46,788 nt of DNA from Cladosporium sp. IMV 00045 (taxonomy: Eukaryota; Ascomycota; Dothideomycetes; Cladosporiales; Cladosporiaceae). The notes beneath the pieces were generated by a model, which did not search any database, was not told where the DNA came from, and saw only the letters and a list, made by a program, of their open reading frames with translations. Positions 31,743 to 43,100 of the stretch are shown piece after piece. How positions within the stretch are numbered: the first letter of the stretch is position 1; each line of letters begins with the position of its first letter. Both the position numbers and the translations under genes were made by a program. The DNA lies in assembly GCA_001931905.2 (NCBI GenBank), contig MSJI02000641.1:1-46788 (forward strand), written 5' to 3'.

Positions 31743-33167
31743 ATGCCTCCAAAAATGAGCAATACCAGTTCTGCTACGACCGACATCCTCGACCTCCCCT
31801 CCAACCTCCGCGTCTTCTCTCTTAATTGTTGGGGCCTAAAGTTCATAAGCAAATCCAGAAATGCGCGACTATCAGAAATCGGCCGTCAAATCGCCGCCCT
31901 AGACCCTCCCCCCAACATCGTCGGCCTGCAAGAATGTTGGACGCAAGAAGACTACCTCTCCATCCGCGAATCGACCAAAGCGATCCTCCCTTACGGCAAA
32001 TTCTACTACTCCGGCATCTTCGGCGGCGGCCTCGCCATCCTCTCAAAATGGGAAATCGAAGAGAGCTCCATGTACCGCTACCCTCTGAACGGACGACCCG
32101 CGGCTTTCTACCGCGGAGACTGGTTCGTGGGCAAGGGAGTTGCTACGGCGCGGATACGGTTCGGCGAGGGCGAGAAGGACGTTGCGGAGGTGTTCACGAC
32201 GCATCTGCACGCGCCGTATGAGAAGGAGCCGTACGATAGCTATATCTGCCACCGCACGGCGCAGGCGTGGGAGATCGCCAAGTTCATGCGGCAGGCGGGC
32301 GAGAGGGGACATGTTGTGCTCGGACTGGGAGACTTCAATATGCTGCCGTTGAGTTTGGCGCATAGGCTCATTGAGGCGCACGGTGGAGTGAGGGATATTT
32401 GGCGGATCAAGAAGCCGGATTCTGCTCTGGGGGCGTGGGAAGATGGTTATGGGAGGGATACGAAGGAAGAGAAGTGTCCGACCGTGGACTGGTGTATAAA
32501 CGAAGCTGGCGCGACATGCGATTCCAAGCTGAACACTTGGAGGTGGAGCAAGGGCATGCGCAAAGACCTGGACAAGGGCAAGGACACGCTCATCGAGCCC
32601 GACACGCCAGATCCGCGAGCGAAGCGTCTGGACTACATTTTCTTCTCTCCGGGCGAAAATTCCCAGAGCGAGTGGGATGTCACCACCGCACGCGTGGGCA
32701 TGACCCAACGGCATCCGGAGCTCAGGTGTTCTCTCAGTGACCACTTCTCGATCGAAACGACCATAAGCCGCAAACCTCGATCGCAAACAGCACCTGACCC
32801 ACCCGTGGCATCCTTGCCAACGACAACCTACGACGAAATCCTAAACATGACGCGCAAGTACATGCTGCGCGAGCGGACTCAGCGCAAACTCCGCATTGGC
32901 CACTTCTTCTTCCATCTGACGCTCTCTATCGGATGTCTGATCGCAGTATGGTGGTCGCCACGTCCTTTCGTGTCTTTCCTGCTCATGCTGCTTAGCTCTG
33001 TTGGGCTCAGCGTTGGTGTGATCGATGGGTTGATGGGGTTCTTGTTCGTGGGTAGTGAGATGCGGGCGCTGAGGGAGTTCGAATGGGAGATTGTGAACGC
33101 AAAACGGATCGCGGAGAAGGCGATTCGTAAAGGTGAGCAGATTGGTGAGGGTCCTGCGATGAAATAG
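31743..33167 (+). CDS. isc1: Inositol phosphosphingolipid phospholipase C (neutral sphingomyelinase-type)
   Basis: Mg-dependent enzyme that cleaves inositol phosphosphingolipids to release ceramides; in yeast it moves between ER and mitochondria. 474-aa intronless ORF. Endonuclease/exonuclease/phosphatase fold motifs are visible: SLNCWGL (Asn), VGLQECW (metal Glu), GGGLAILSKW, TTHLHAPY, GLGDFNMLP (Asp and Asn), and SLSDHFSIE (catalytic Asp-His). Two C-terminal membrane segments (about residues 385-440: FFFHLTLSIGCLIAVWW and VSFLLMLLSSVGLSVGVIDG) match the anchor of yeast Isc1 and neutral sphingomyelinase 2-like proteins. The length agrees with yeast Isc1 (about 477 aa). Confidence 0.93.
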   Translation: MPPKMSNTSSATTDILDLPSNLRVFSLNCWGLKFISKSRNARLSEIGRQIAALDPPPNIVGLQECWTQEDYLSIRESTKAILPYGKFYYSGIFGGGLAILSKWEIEESSMYRYPLNGRPAAFYRGDWFVGKGVATARIRFGEGEKDVAEVFTTHLHAPYEKEPYDSYICHRTAQAWEIAKFMRQAGERGHVVLGLGDFNMLPLSLAHRLIEAHGGVRDIWRIKKPDSALGAWEDGYGRDTKEEKCPTVDWCINEAGATCDSKLNTWRWSKGMRKDLDKGKDTLIEPDTPDPRAKRLDYIFFSPGENSQSEWDVTTARVGMTQRHPELRCSLSDHFSIETTISRKPRSQTAPDPPVASLPTTTYDEILNMTRKYMLRERTQRKLRIGHFFFHLTLSIGCLIAVWWSPRPFVSFLLMLLSSVGLSVGVIDGLMGFLFVGSEMRALREFEWEIVNAKRIAEKAIRKGEQIGEGPAMK

Positions 33168-33737
33168 TGTGCTCTCAACTAAGACCGAAAACCTGCTCTA
33201 TACCCACCCTGCCGAGTGGTTTTGGAAGCAGTGTGTCGACCATGCTCATGTTCGCCTTCCTTACATTAAGCCTTTCACCCTTACTGTCCTTGGGTCAAAC
33301 GGCTGAGGCCATATATCATCAGATGATTTCCTGGTCAGCAAAAGCTGCACATTGGACATGTATGTAATCGTCGTGACAGAAGCCTGATCCGTCAATGGAC
33401 ATCATGAGTATCAGATGATTCTTCTGACTTCTCGATACATGTGTACAACAGGGAACAAACAAACGAAAATGACGATTAGTATTAATCGTGTCTGATAATT
33501 GTTCTTCAATTGGATATACTTGAAGCTCGTGTGTTCATGTGTCGTCTTCTGTTTCGGAAGCGATTGTGATCATGAATTCATCAATCAATTTCGCAAACAA
33601 TGCGATCCTCGCGTTTGACGCGCGCTGCGCTCAGCTGTCAGAGAACCGGGTGGCGTTCGAAGTGATATTGAATACATGTATACACAAGTGCATGCATGTG
33701 GATAAAGATCCAGTCATTGAAAAGATCAAACGACCAA
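33168..33737. other. Convergent 3' region isc1 / vma12
   Basis: 570 bp, AT-rich, between two facing stop codons. Nothing coding is recognised. Confidence 0.5.
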
Positions 33738-34599
33738 CTACCTATGCCTCCCCTTTCTATAACGAACATCATTCTCCGAACCACCCTTCCCCGAACCAGA
33801 AGCCTTTTCTATCACCCAACTTTCAGCCACTTCTCTCTTCTCCTTATGCTTGATTTCTTTAGTCTTCGCATCTTGAATCCGCCTAATATAGCCAAAGTAG
33901 ATCACCACCTCAGCGGCAGCAACAGTCAAGCTTCCACCCATAGACAATGCGAGCCGCTGGGGAACACTCCAGTGTCGCGCCACGATCCAGAACGCCACCG
34001 CGCACGCAATGATCGAGACCAGGACGTTGATGATCAGGGCCATCTGTCTCTCGACGTCTTGGTAGGTTGTGTCGTCCACGTCGTCGACGCCAGTCTGGCC
34101 GTGGTAGGTGTTTGGGTTGAAGGTCGTTCCACCGGCTGCGTTGGGAAAGCGTTGATTAAACGTCTCCTTTTCGGGGAGAGGGTTGAGCATGCGCTCGTAT
34201 TGCCGTTGTTCTTCTTGGTTGCGGAGTCGCTGCATTAGGGCCTTGTATTCGGGTGACTGTACGGATTGTTAGTACGGTGGGAAATCTATTTGACGATGAT
34301 GTACGTACAGGCTCGGGTTTCGGTGGTGGCGGTGGTTGGTAGACGGCGGCACCCTTCAATATCGTCTCTAGTCGACATGATTTTGGCACTGGCTCTTCAC
34401 TTCCATGTTGACTCTTATGCGATTTTCTCAAATGGCTTGAGATATGAATCAAGTCGGCATGCTCGATCGGACCACCAACATCGAGCTCCTGCAGCCGTTC
34501 GAGTCTCTGCCTTACGTCGTCGTCAGTTTGAGGAGGGACTTGCGGGAAATATAGATCGATCGCAGCCTTTGCGGCATGCGTGGCGGTCAACAAGACCAT
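33738..34599 (-). CDS. vma12: V-ATPase assembly factor Vma12 (TMEM199 family)
   Basis: ER membrane protein that, with Vma21 and Vma22, assembles the Vo sector of the vacuolar H+-ATPase. Exons 34309-34599 and 33738-34256 flank a 52-bp intron (GTACGT..GTACAG with a TACTAAC branch site) and give 269 aa. The junction restores the family's conserved linker PKPEP-SPEYKALMQRLRNQ. The N-terminal 100 residues are cytosolic. Two adjacent membrane helices follow at about 169-192 (MALIINVLVSIIACAVAFWIVA) and 199-222 (ALSMGGSLTVAAAEVVIYFGYI), then a Lys-rich cytosolic tail. The start is the ATG at 34599; the longer open frame upstream lacks family similarity. Confidence 0.9.
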
Positions 34600-34929
34600 T
34601 GAGATCGATTGACAATGAATGAAATATATCGGATATGGTGATGGAACTAGATGCCAGCGAACCCTCGTAAACGGCGTGAGCCGGCAAAGGCGAGATCTTA
34701 GCGGCGATGTCAGCTCGGCGTCCCGCAAAAATCCCCGGCGATGATGGACTTCGAGAATATCCAACTCTCATTCATTACCAGCAGTTGTTGAGCTGCGCAA
34801 CCGACTCCGAGCACCACATCTGTATTATATCATCTTTTTCCTTTCCTTAGCAACACCCCGACTCTCACTATCCTACCCGGCGATTCAAACACCTCCTCAT
34901 AAGCGATCAATCGCATCCATCACTCCTAC
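34600..34929. promoter_or_regulatory. Short divergent promoter vma12 / coq1
   Basis: Only 330 bp separate the two start codons, so both promoters must overlap or be shared. No specific motif was assigned. Confidence 0.5.
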
Positions 34930-36364
34930 ATGTCGGGACCTTCAGCGCGGACAGCGCTCGCTGCGAGAAACCCCATCTTGTCCTCAACACGCACCGCCCT
35001 TTCACGAAGCAGCAAATGCCCGGCATGCCTGCGACCTTTACCCTCGCGCCTCCTTCATAGCTCCGCTCTCCGACAGTACAATGCCACCAAGCCGCAGCAG
35101 CAGTCCGGCGTCGCGGCCGCCGTCTCGGCCGCAAAGAACATGTTCTCCAATGGCTCCATGGCTCCCCCTCCCGGTCCCATGGGCATTGATCCCTTGAAAG
35201 GGGTGGCGAAAGAGATGAAGTTCATGACGGGAAACATACGGCAGTTGCTCGGCAGCGGACATCCGATGTTGGATACGGTCTCCAAGTACTACACTCAGAG
35301 CGAAGGGAAATACGTCAGGCCCATGCTGGTCCTGCTCATGTCGCAAGCAACTGCGCTCATACCCAGCGCGGAGCCTTCAAAAGCGGCGAGGGCGATCGAC
35401 CAGCCCCTCTCATCGCCTGGAGTGCTCGCGGACACCAACCCTGACCTGCCTCTGAGCGGGCACGATGCATTCGCTGTGGAGAGCAGCTCTGAGGAGGGTG
35501 TGCTGCCGGCCCAAAGGCGTCTGGCGGAGATCACAGAGCTCATCCACACTGCATCACTGCTCCACGACGATGTGATCGACAACTCCGTCTCGCGCCGCGG
35601 AAACGACAGCGCAAACATCGCATTCGGCAACAAAATGGCCGTTCTCGCCGGCGACTTCCTCCTCGGCCGCGCATCCGTCCACCTGGCCAGATTAAGAGAT
35701 CCCGAAGTGACCGAGCTGCTCGCAACAGTCATTGCCAACCTGATCGAGGGAGAATTCATGCAGTTGAAAAACACCGCCCTCGACGAGAAGAACCCGACCT
35801 TCAGCTCAGACACGATCGACTACTACATGCAAAAAACCTACCTCAAGAGCGCATCTCTGATCAGCAAGTCCTGCCGCGCCGCGGCGATTCTAGGCGGCCA
35901 CTCGGAGCAGGTCGTGGAGGCCGCGTACCAATACGGCAAGAACCTGGGTCTCGCCTTCCAGCTGGTCGACGACATGCTCGACTACACCGTCAGCGCAACT
36001 GACCTGGGAAAGCCGGCGGGAGCGGACCTCGAGCTGGGCCTGGCGACTGCGCCGCTGCTGTTCGCGTGGAAGAACAACAAGGAGCTCGGCACGCTCGTCG
36101 GCCGCAAGTTCGCTGAGCCTGGCGATGTTCAGAAGGTACGTTTGAGTTTCAGATGATACTCACTCCGTTCTAGCTTGAAATGCTGACTTTTTCCCCTCAC
36201 AGGCTCGCACTCTCGTCGTCGAAAGCGACGGCATCGAGCAAACTCGCGCCATGGCTCAGGAATACGTCGACCGCGCCGCCCAAGCCATCGCCGACTTCCC
36301 CGAGAGCGAGGCCAAGAACGGCCTGCTTGAGATGTGCACCAAGGTCTTGCAGCGCAAGAAGTAG
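34930..36364 (+). CDS. coq1: Mitochondrial polyprenyl diphosphate synthase Coq1
   Basis: Trans-prenyltransferase that makes the polyprenyl tail of ubiquinone in the mitochondrial matrix. Exons 34930-36135 and 36203-36364 flank a 67-bp intron (GTACGT..CACAG) and give 455 aa. The N-terminus is a presequence rich in Arg, Ser and Ala without acidic residues (residues 1-50). Both Asp-rich motifs are present: LLHDDVIDNS (first) and LVDDMLDYT (second), with GKYVRPM upstream and the GNKMAVLAGDFLLGRA helix between. An insert of about 45 residues between the second and third conserved helices (AEPSKAARAIDQPLSS..) is typical of Pezizomycotina Coq1. The short second exon carries the terminal helices. Confidence 0.94.
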
Positions 36365-37129
36365 ATTCGCCAACCCACCTGCGGAGAAGAGAAAGGGAAA
36401 CGAGAGAGACAGATTTCACTCCACGGTTCTTATTTGGCGATTCGGGTCTTTTCCCTTTGGCCCACGATTCCTGTCCACGTCACTTAACGGGAAGGGTGAA
36501 GGTCAAGGAAAAGGCTTTCAGGCTGTTGGACCGGGGGGGGGTTGTTTTTCCCTGTTATCATATTTTGTCGCTCTATTAGCTCCGGTGTTCCAACAAGACT
36601 GCCAGCAGAGCAGTTGTTAAAAACGAGAGGGAATGTAAGATGTGGGAATGGCTCTTTGGGTGGAAGGGCAAGATAGACTTGGAATTGTGTACAAATATAT
36701 ATATTGATACATCTCATCATACATGTGCATCTCAAGATTGAGCCAACATCATCATTGACTGCTGGTTGTGTGGCATATAGCATTTGGTGGATAGGGTGGC
36801 GAGGTAGGCCCCCCAATCGGAATGCGATGTGACGAGAATGTACGAGTCTATCGGTCTGTAAGAATATGCGGTGTTTTGCCTTGATCTATCTAGGTATCAT
36901 CGTCCCGGTCATCAGAAATGCAAAGCAACACGGAAAAGGGAACGTGACGGCGAAACGCAACTCCATCCCAATGCAGATCGCGGGCCTCTAAGAATAATCA
37001 ATCCCCCACTAAAGTCTCCAAGGTTCCTCCTACCACGAATGATAATAGTGTCTCTCCAAAATCAGCAAGACCACTCGCTCATTCATCCACACTGATCAAC
37101 TCCTAATCCCAAGTCCGCGTCGCCGCCAG
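36365..37129. other. Convergent 3' region coq1 / ubr1
   Basis: 765 bp between facing stop codons. It includes a run of nine or ten G (about 36530-36541) and a short (AT)n stretch near 36697-36705. No gene is recognised. Confidence 0.5.
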
Positions 37130-40100
37130 TCAAAGCGTCTCCCACCCACCCGGGTTAATATCCGCCTCCAACTTCCTGCTAATGAAAGTCTGAATGCCAT
37201 GACCCAGCCAAACCTCCCTCATCAACTTATCGTACCTCTTCTGGTTCAAAAACAACTGATGGTGGCGACGCAACGTCGGGTCCGGCTCGCCGTGGCGGTC
37301 GAGGTAGGGCGCGTGCGCGAAGCTGCCGCTCATGGGCTCGTGCAGGAAGAGCACCATGCACTTGCGGATGTTGATGAAGATGCCGACGCGCCCGCCGCAC
37401 TTCTGCATGTGCTGCCAGCAGCCGCCGCGCTGGTTGTGCTCGGGCCCTTTCATGCAGCAGGTGGCTTGAGAGCAGAAGATGGCGGCGCAGAAGAGGCAGA
37501 CCGCCGGGTCGGTGATTTCTTTGCCTGTCGTGGGACACTTGCGCTTGATGGCTTCTTCGGTTAGGGTGTCGTAGTTTTTGGGCAGGCCGATCAGTTCGTA
37601 GATCGTGGGGTGAGGCAGCTTGATGGAGACAGGGAGGTTTGAACGCTGCTCGGTCGCTGTGTTCACTTGGCTGATCCAGCGGTGTGAGAGTGTCTGCAAC
37701 TGAGTGCTGGCAGGTGTGCTGGAAGCGAACATGCTGAAGAACTCGTCAAGGGCGGGAATGTGAAGCAGCTTGGTCAGACGCGAGAGCTCTGGTGCCTCAG
37801 AGTCGATGTCATACGGACACTCGAAATCCAGGCCGTAGCGCACATGCATCAACACGATACACTTGCGGAGGAAGGTTTGAGCGTACTTGTCGACAAGCAG
37901 GCGCAGCGTCTTGAGCTGGGTTTCAGTGAATGATTTCTGCGATTGCGAGTCGTGCTTGTCCTTTGAAGCCAGTTGGTTGACAGTGGAAGCGAAGTCGGAA
38001 GTAGCGGCATCCTGACCAGCCGAAATGCCGTTCGGAACACTGACTGTCTCATCCTTCACCAGGTTCTTGTACACGTGGACAACCTTCACAATCTCCGCCC
38101 ACAGGCACAGCTGCAAGACATTAGGAGCTTCCGACACACTGGGAGCAAAGAATGACAACCAATCCGCGAAGAAGAGGAAGGCATCGTCTTCGACCAAGAA
38201 TTTGCGCGTCATATCGCGGAGATCGATCATGGTGTAATCCGATTCAACACCGAACAGCTGAGCAGACATGATATCTCTCTTGAGCGCCGTCTCGCGAGCA
38301 ACACTGTTGGCATGCGGACTGCGCAAAACGTTGACAGAGAGGTACGACTCGATGGTCTCGGAGATGATGCGAAGATGCGTCAGGCTCTGCTCAGAGAGAT
38401 CGCCCAACAACGAAGCACTCATCGGGTTCGATGTCGTGCCACGCATCTGGATCTCCAAAGCGCTGATGGTGAAGCCAAGAGCTCTCGAGAGCGGCGATAC
38501 CGGGTTGATCTTCGTGTCGTCCATATCTGCAGACAAACCAAGTTTGTTGATCCTGATCGTGTCATCGATGCGGTTGTAGGCTTTGACAAGCTCGGCGGCT
38601 GGCGACACAGTCTCGCCGCTGGAGTGGGTCATGCCGGGCGTCGGTGTGGCGCCTTCTTGGTTAGGATCGGGTCGCTCGGTGCGGAACCACGAAGATAGAC
38701 TGAGGCCTCTTCTGAGCGAATAGCGCGGGCTGTCTTCGGACGCAGACTGATCGCTGTTGCGAGATTCTCGCAGGGCAGCCGCAAGGACAGGCCCGAAATT
38801 GCTGTCAACATACTCCAAAGAGCGGTTCGTGTAAATGTCCTGACCCTGCTGCTGAAGGTACGGAAGTGAGTTGGGGTTTTGCAGCCAAGAAAGATCCGGA
38901 GCGTGAGTTGTAGCACCCTCCGCAAGCCAGTCTTCGAAAGACTTGGCGGCATGAAGCTCATGCTCATGCGCACACTGCTTAGCCTTCCAGATGATAGGTA
39001 GGAAAGCGTTGCCTAAAGCCTTGCAGAGTGGACAAATGAACTCTTTGAGAGCAATCGTCTCGGGCTGGCTGCGAGCGATCTGTGTCTGGTGTCGACGTTG
39101 GGTTGCAGTCAGATAAAGCTCGAAACAGCCGTAATGCATAATGTGGCCGCAGCTTGAAGAGACTGGACCACATGTGCTGTGCTGGGCATGAGGGAAGCCT
39201 TTGGATAGCCCTTGGCGCTCAATCTTCGCAATCTTTCCATCTCCAGTAGTCTTCTGCACGGTGTGCTTGTTCTTGCCAGCAACGCCAAATGGACGATTCT
39301 CATCTGCAGACTGGTCCAGACTCTCAGGGACTTCCATCACTTCCTCCACAAAGTCTGGATCATCTACTGGCGTTGATCGTAGAATGTTGCTCTCACCCAT
39401 GAAAGCAAACGTGCCATAGAGCTTGCGATCATCACAAGCCTCTTGACATAGAATGCAAGTGCCAGTGGGGAAATTCCACTCTTTCCTCTGCTCGATGAGA
39501 CTTTCCGGCTCTTGGTTGAACGACATCTCATTTTCAAGATCATCAAGTTCTTCGTCTTCGTAGCCGGAGAGACCCTTGTTCATGAGGAAGCTATTTTGTT
39601 GCTGCTTCATTTGAGCCATCACACGTGCTTGACGAGCTTTGGCTTCTTGCTTCTTCTTCTCCTTATCCTCAGCCGAAAGCGAAGCTGGAGAATCGGTGTC
39701 GGAACGGTCGAGCTGAGTGGCAAGTGGGCCCATGGCTGTGGAGAGCTTGTCGGGTTGCTTCTGTTGCATCCTTTGCAGCAGATGCTTGACCGCGGGCTGG
39801 CATGACTGGTACTCTGGCATCTCTGAGAGCGCAATCAGCATAGACACAATGGTCCATGGAGTGCCGGGATGGATCTTGTGGGTCATGGATGCGGCGAGAT
39901 CAACGAATCCCTCTTCCCCTTCGCTTCTGTCCTCCATGACAGCGATGAGTGACAGGTGGAGGACCATGTGCAAGAAGGTCTCAACGCGGGTAGCCTGAAT
40001 CTTCGTTGCCACTTCCTTGGCAGAAAGAGCAAACTGCAGCGCAGCAGCAATGATAGACGCGAAGAGTCTAGTCCTGGTCACCGCAGCAAGGTCGCTGAAG

Positions 40101-43100
40101 AGGCTGCCCTCTAAGCTTTGCAAGTACGGCTCGAACACGACATCTTCAGGCTCTTTGCCCGTCTTGCGAGCCATGTGCTTCTTGTGTACGTTCTCAGCCT
40201 CCTCTCTGTGGTTGCGAGAGTAATGCGCATAATAAGGGTCGACGATCTCAATGAACTCCGGCTTCAGCTCGAATGTTCCAGTGTCCGACATGCCTTCGGG
40301 AGCGCGGAACACAGTCATGTCCTCGAGCACACGCTGGAACGAGTCCGAGTCGGCGATCTTCTCCGTCACGCGTGTGTTGAGATCGGAGAATGACAGTGGC
40401 TTAAAGCAGAGCGCGTGCGCAATGTCGTGCTGAAGAATCTTGTCAAATTGATCCTCGCCCTTGGCCGGTACAGCGAGGTTTCCACGCTCGCTGAGCGTAA
40501 CCACAAGAAGATGATAGAAGTCCTCCAATACGTCAATCTGCTGCGATTCCTCGTACCCTTCTGCCGGAGCAAACTCTCCCTTCATCCACGGCGTCATTTG
40601 GAAGCGGTCGATCATCTGAGCGAGGAATCTCTCGCCTGGCTTCTCATCATCTGCACCACACAGTACAAGACCAGCTTGCAGCATGAAAATGTCGCGCTGG
40701 TAGCTAATGTCTCTGTGCGATACGCTGCGGTACGTGTGCGCTTGATGTCTCAACGTAATTCCATTGCGCACCCACATGTTGGCCTTCATCTGCGAGAGCC
40801 ATGCGCACAGGCGTAGAGGGTGGTCGAAGACGCCACTGAGGAGCTCGTCCGACGTGAGAGTCTGCGGTGCCGGAGCGGTGCGGGTGACATTGTATGGATC
40901 CTTGAGGTCCTCCGGGGTGAAATGGAGTAAGGCACGCATCTCCTCGCGATTCATGCTCTTGCCATTCTCAAGCAACCAAGAAAGCAGGTAATGAAGTGGA
41001 TGGTGGAAGCTCATTGGTTCAGCCAACACGATGAACTTGGGCACACTGTATGTCTTGCCGTCCGGCTCAAAAGGACCAACAGAATGCCATGCCATGTCAT
41101 CCTTGATCTCATGCGCGTGGAAACGCTTTCGCTCATAGCCAAAAGCGTTGATCATGGTGACCTGAGCGGTTGTTCGAATCGCACGCTGGAGATGAGCATC
41201 GAGCTCTGGCGAGGAGGATTCGAATGAAGATGCAACTGCCTTGCTCAACCGATCAATCTCCTTAATGATGAGACTAGCACTGATCCAGGCGTCGGACTCA
41301 TACTCCACGTGATCGCCAACTGCACGTACGTTGGGGCAAATGCCCTGGTGTAGCTTGACCAAGTCCAAAAACTGTAGAAGGTAGCGTGGCTCGGTGCGCA
41401 TCTTGTGGTGGATGAACTCCGACTGGAAGAGCCAGCGCATGTCGACGAAGAAGTGGAACATGCGGCGATTGGTCACCGATCCTGCATCAAACGCAAGCGT
41501 TGCCTTTGGCTGAGCATCTTCTGGATAACCGACCTGTCGTGTCGTAAGGAAGGTATACAAGATCGCCATAAGATTGGTCAAGAAGTTGCCGCGCTCAACA
41601 ACCTCTTCAGTGATCGAAGGCGTGGTCAGCATCTGCACACTAAGGTTAATAATGCTGTGATCTGGTTCGCGGTCCGCAACAAGATATAGCTCTGCTAGTG
41701 GCGTGTAGAGGCCAGCAAATCGCAGGCCGAGAATGCGCTTGAAGTGCGGGATGGTCGCCACATTAGTGATGTACAGATGTCGCAGCTTGATTCTGAGGGT
41801 CTTCCATAACCGAAGATCGTAAAGAACAAGCCAGTCGAGTCGCACACGCTGCCAGAGGTCCTCCGCAGGCTCAGAGGGACGAGGTGCCCGATAGCCCTCA
41901 GGTTTCTCGAGCCAGTGTTTACTAGGTCTGAGCGGCCCTTTCGGTGTGACTTTCTCGACCGGTGTCTGAGGAATTTGCTTGTGAGGTGCGTCTATCACGG
42001 GCCGAGTCTGTTCTTCTGCACCATCGTCGCTCTCTGCTGGGGTCATCACACGGTTCCTGTGTCCAGGTGGCGGAGGAGGTGGTGGTGGAGGGTATCCGGC
42101 AAGAGCAGCCTCCATCGCTTCTGTGTCATCGATGCCCTCCTCGGTGAAGTCCATATCGATATCACCGTCGAGTCCGCCAGTTTGGCCAGCACCATCGATC
42201 TCCATCTCCATCTCTTCCGCCTCCTCCTCGTTCAGAACGATTTCTTCTTCTTCGTCAAACTCGTCTTCATCGTCGTCATCATCGTCATCGTCGTCCTGGT
42301 TCATGTTCATCTGTACACGAACAATGTTTGCAGCCATAGTCGGGCGGAATAGGGTGGCGTATCTTCGACGCATTTTCTCCGTGTCCTCAAACTCATGGTC
42401 GTCGATACCCTCGAGGCCGATCTCCTTGTTGCTACCCGAACTACCAAGCCTCCAAGGCTTCAGCAGCTCCTCACACACCACATTCCGCAAGAGATAAGGG
42501 TCATCTCCAACTGCGCAGCCACCAATATCAGACATCCAGTCGATGATGGTCTCGCACATCTGCTCCCTGAAGGTGTCTCTGGAAGAGCGAACAGTGACTG
42601 TTATTTTGATCCTCTCCAGAATAGACGCCATTTTGACCGTCTCCGCAACATCGGTTGTGTAGTGGACGATGGCGCGGCCGTTGTCGTTAACCTCGTATGC
42701 CTTCTGAAGTCCGTAGGTCTTGGTTCGTTTACACGCCATAGCCACCTGGTTCTGTACGTCGTTCACAGTGTGCTTCTCATCGTTCCAGAGCATCACCGCA
42801 TATTCAACAGGCAGGTCTTCATCCCCGTCCGAACCATATGTCGGCGAGGACAGTCTCGACAACTTCTCGTCGCGCGTAATGGAGTCTTCGGTCTTAGGCA
42901 AACGTAACTGCTCAGGCGAACAAGAGAATACATCGCAAAGGTAATCCACGGCGCTTGCAACAGTTGTTCGCACGGCGTTCGAGATCTCAGAAGGTACCTG
43001 CGAACTGTGTGAAGTCTCTGGAGCTTTATCCTTTCCACTCGGCTTGATCTCCTCTTCACCAGTGTCCGTGTGAATCGAACATGTCACCTCCCTCTTCCAA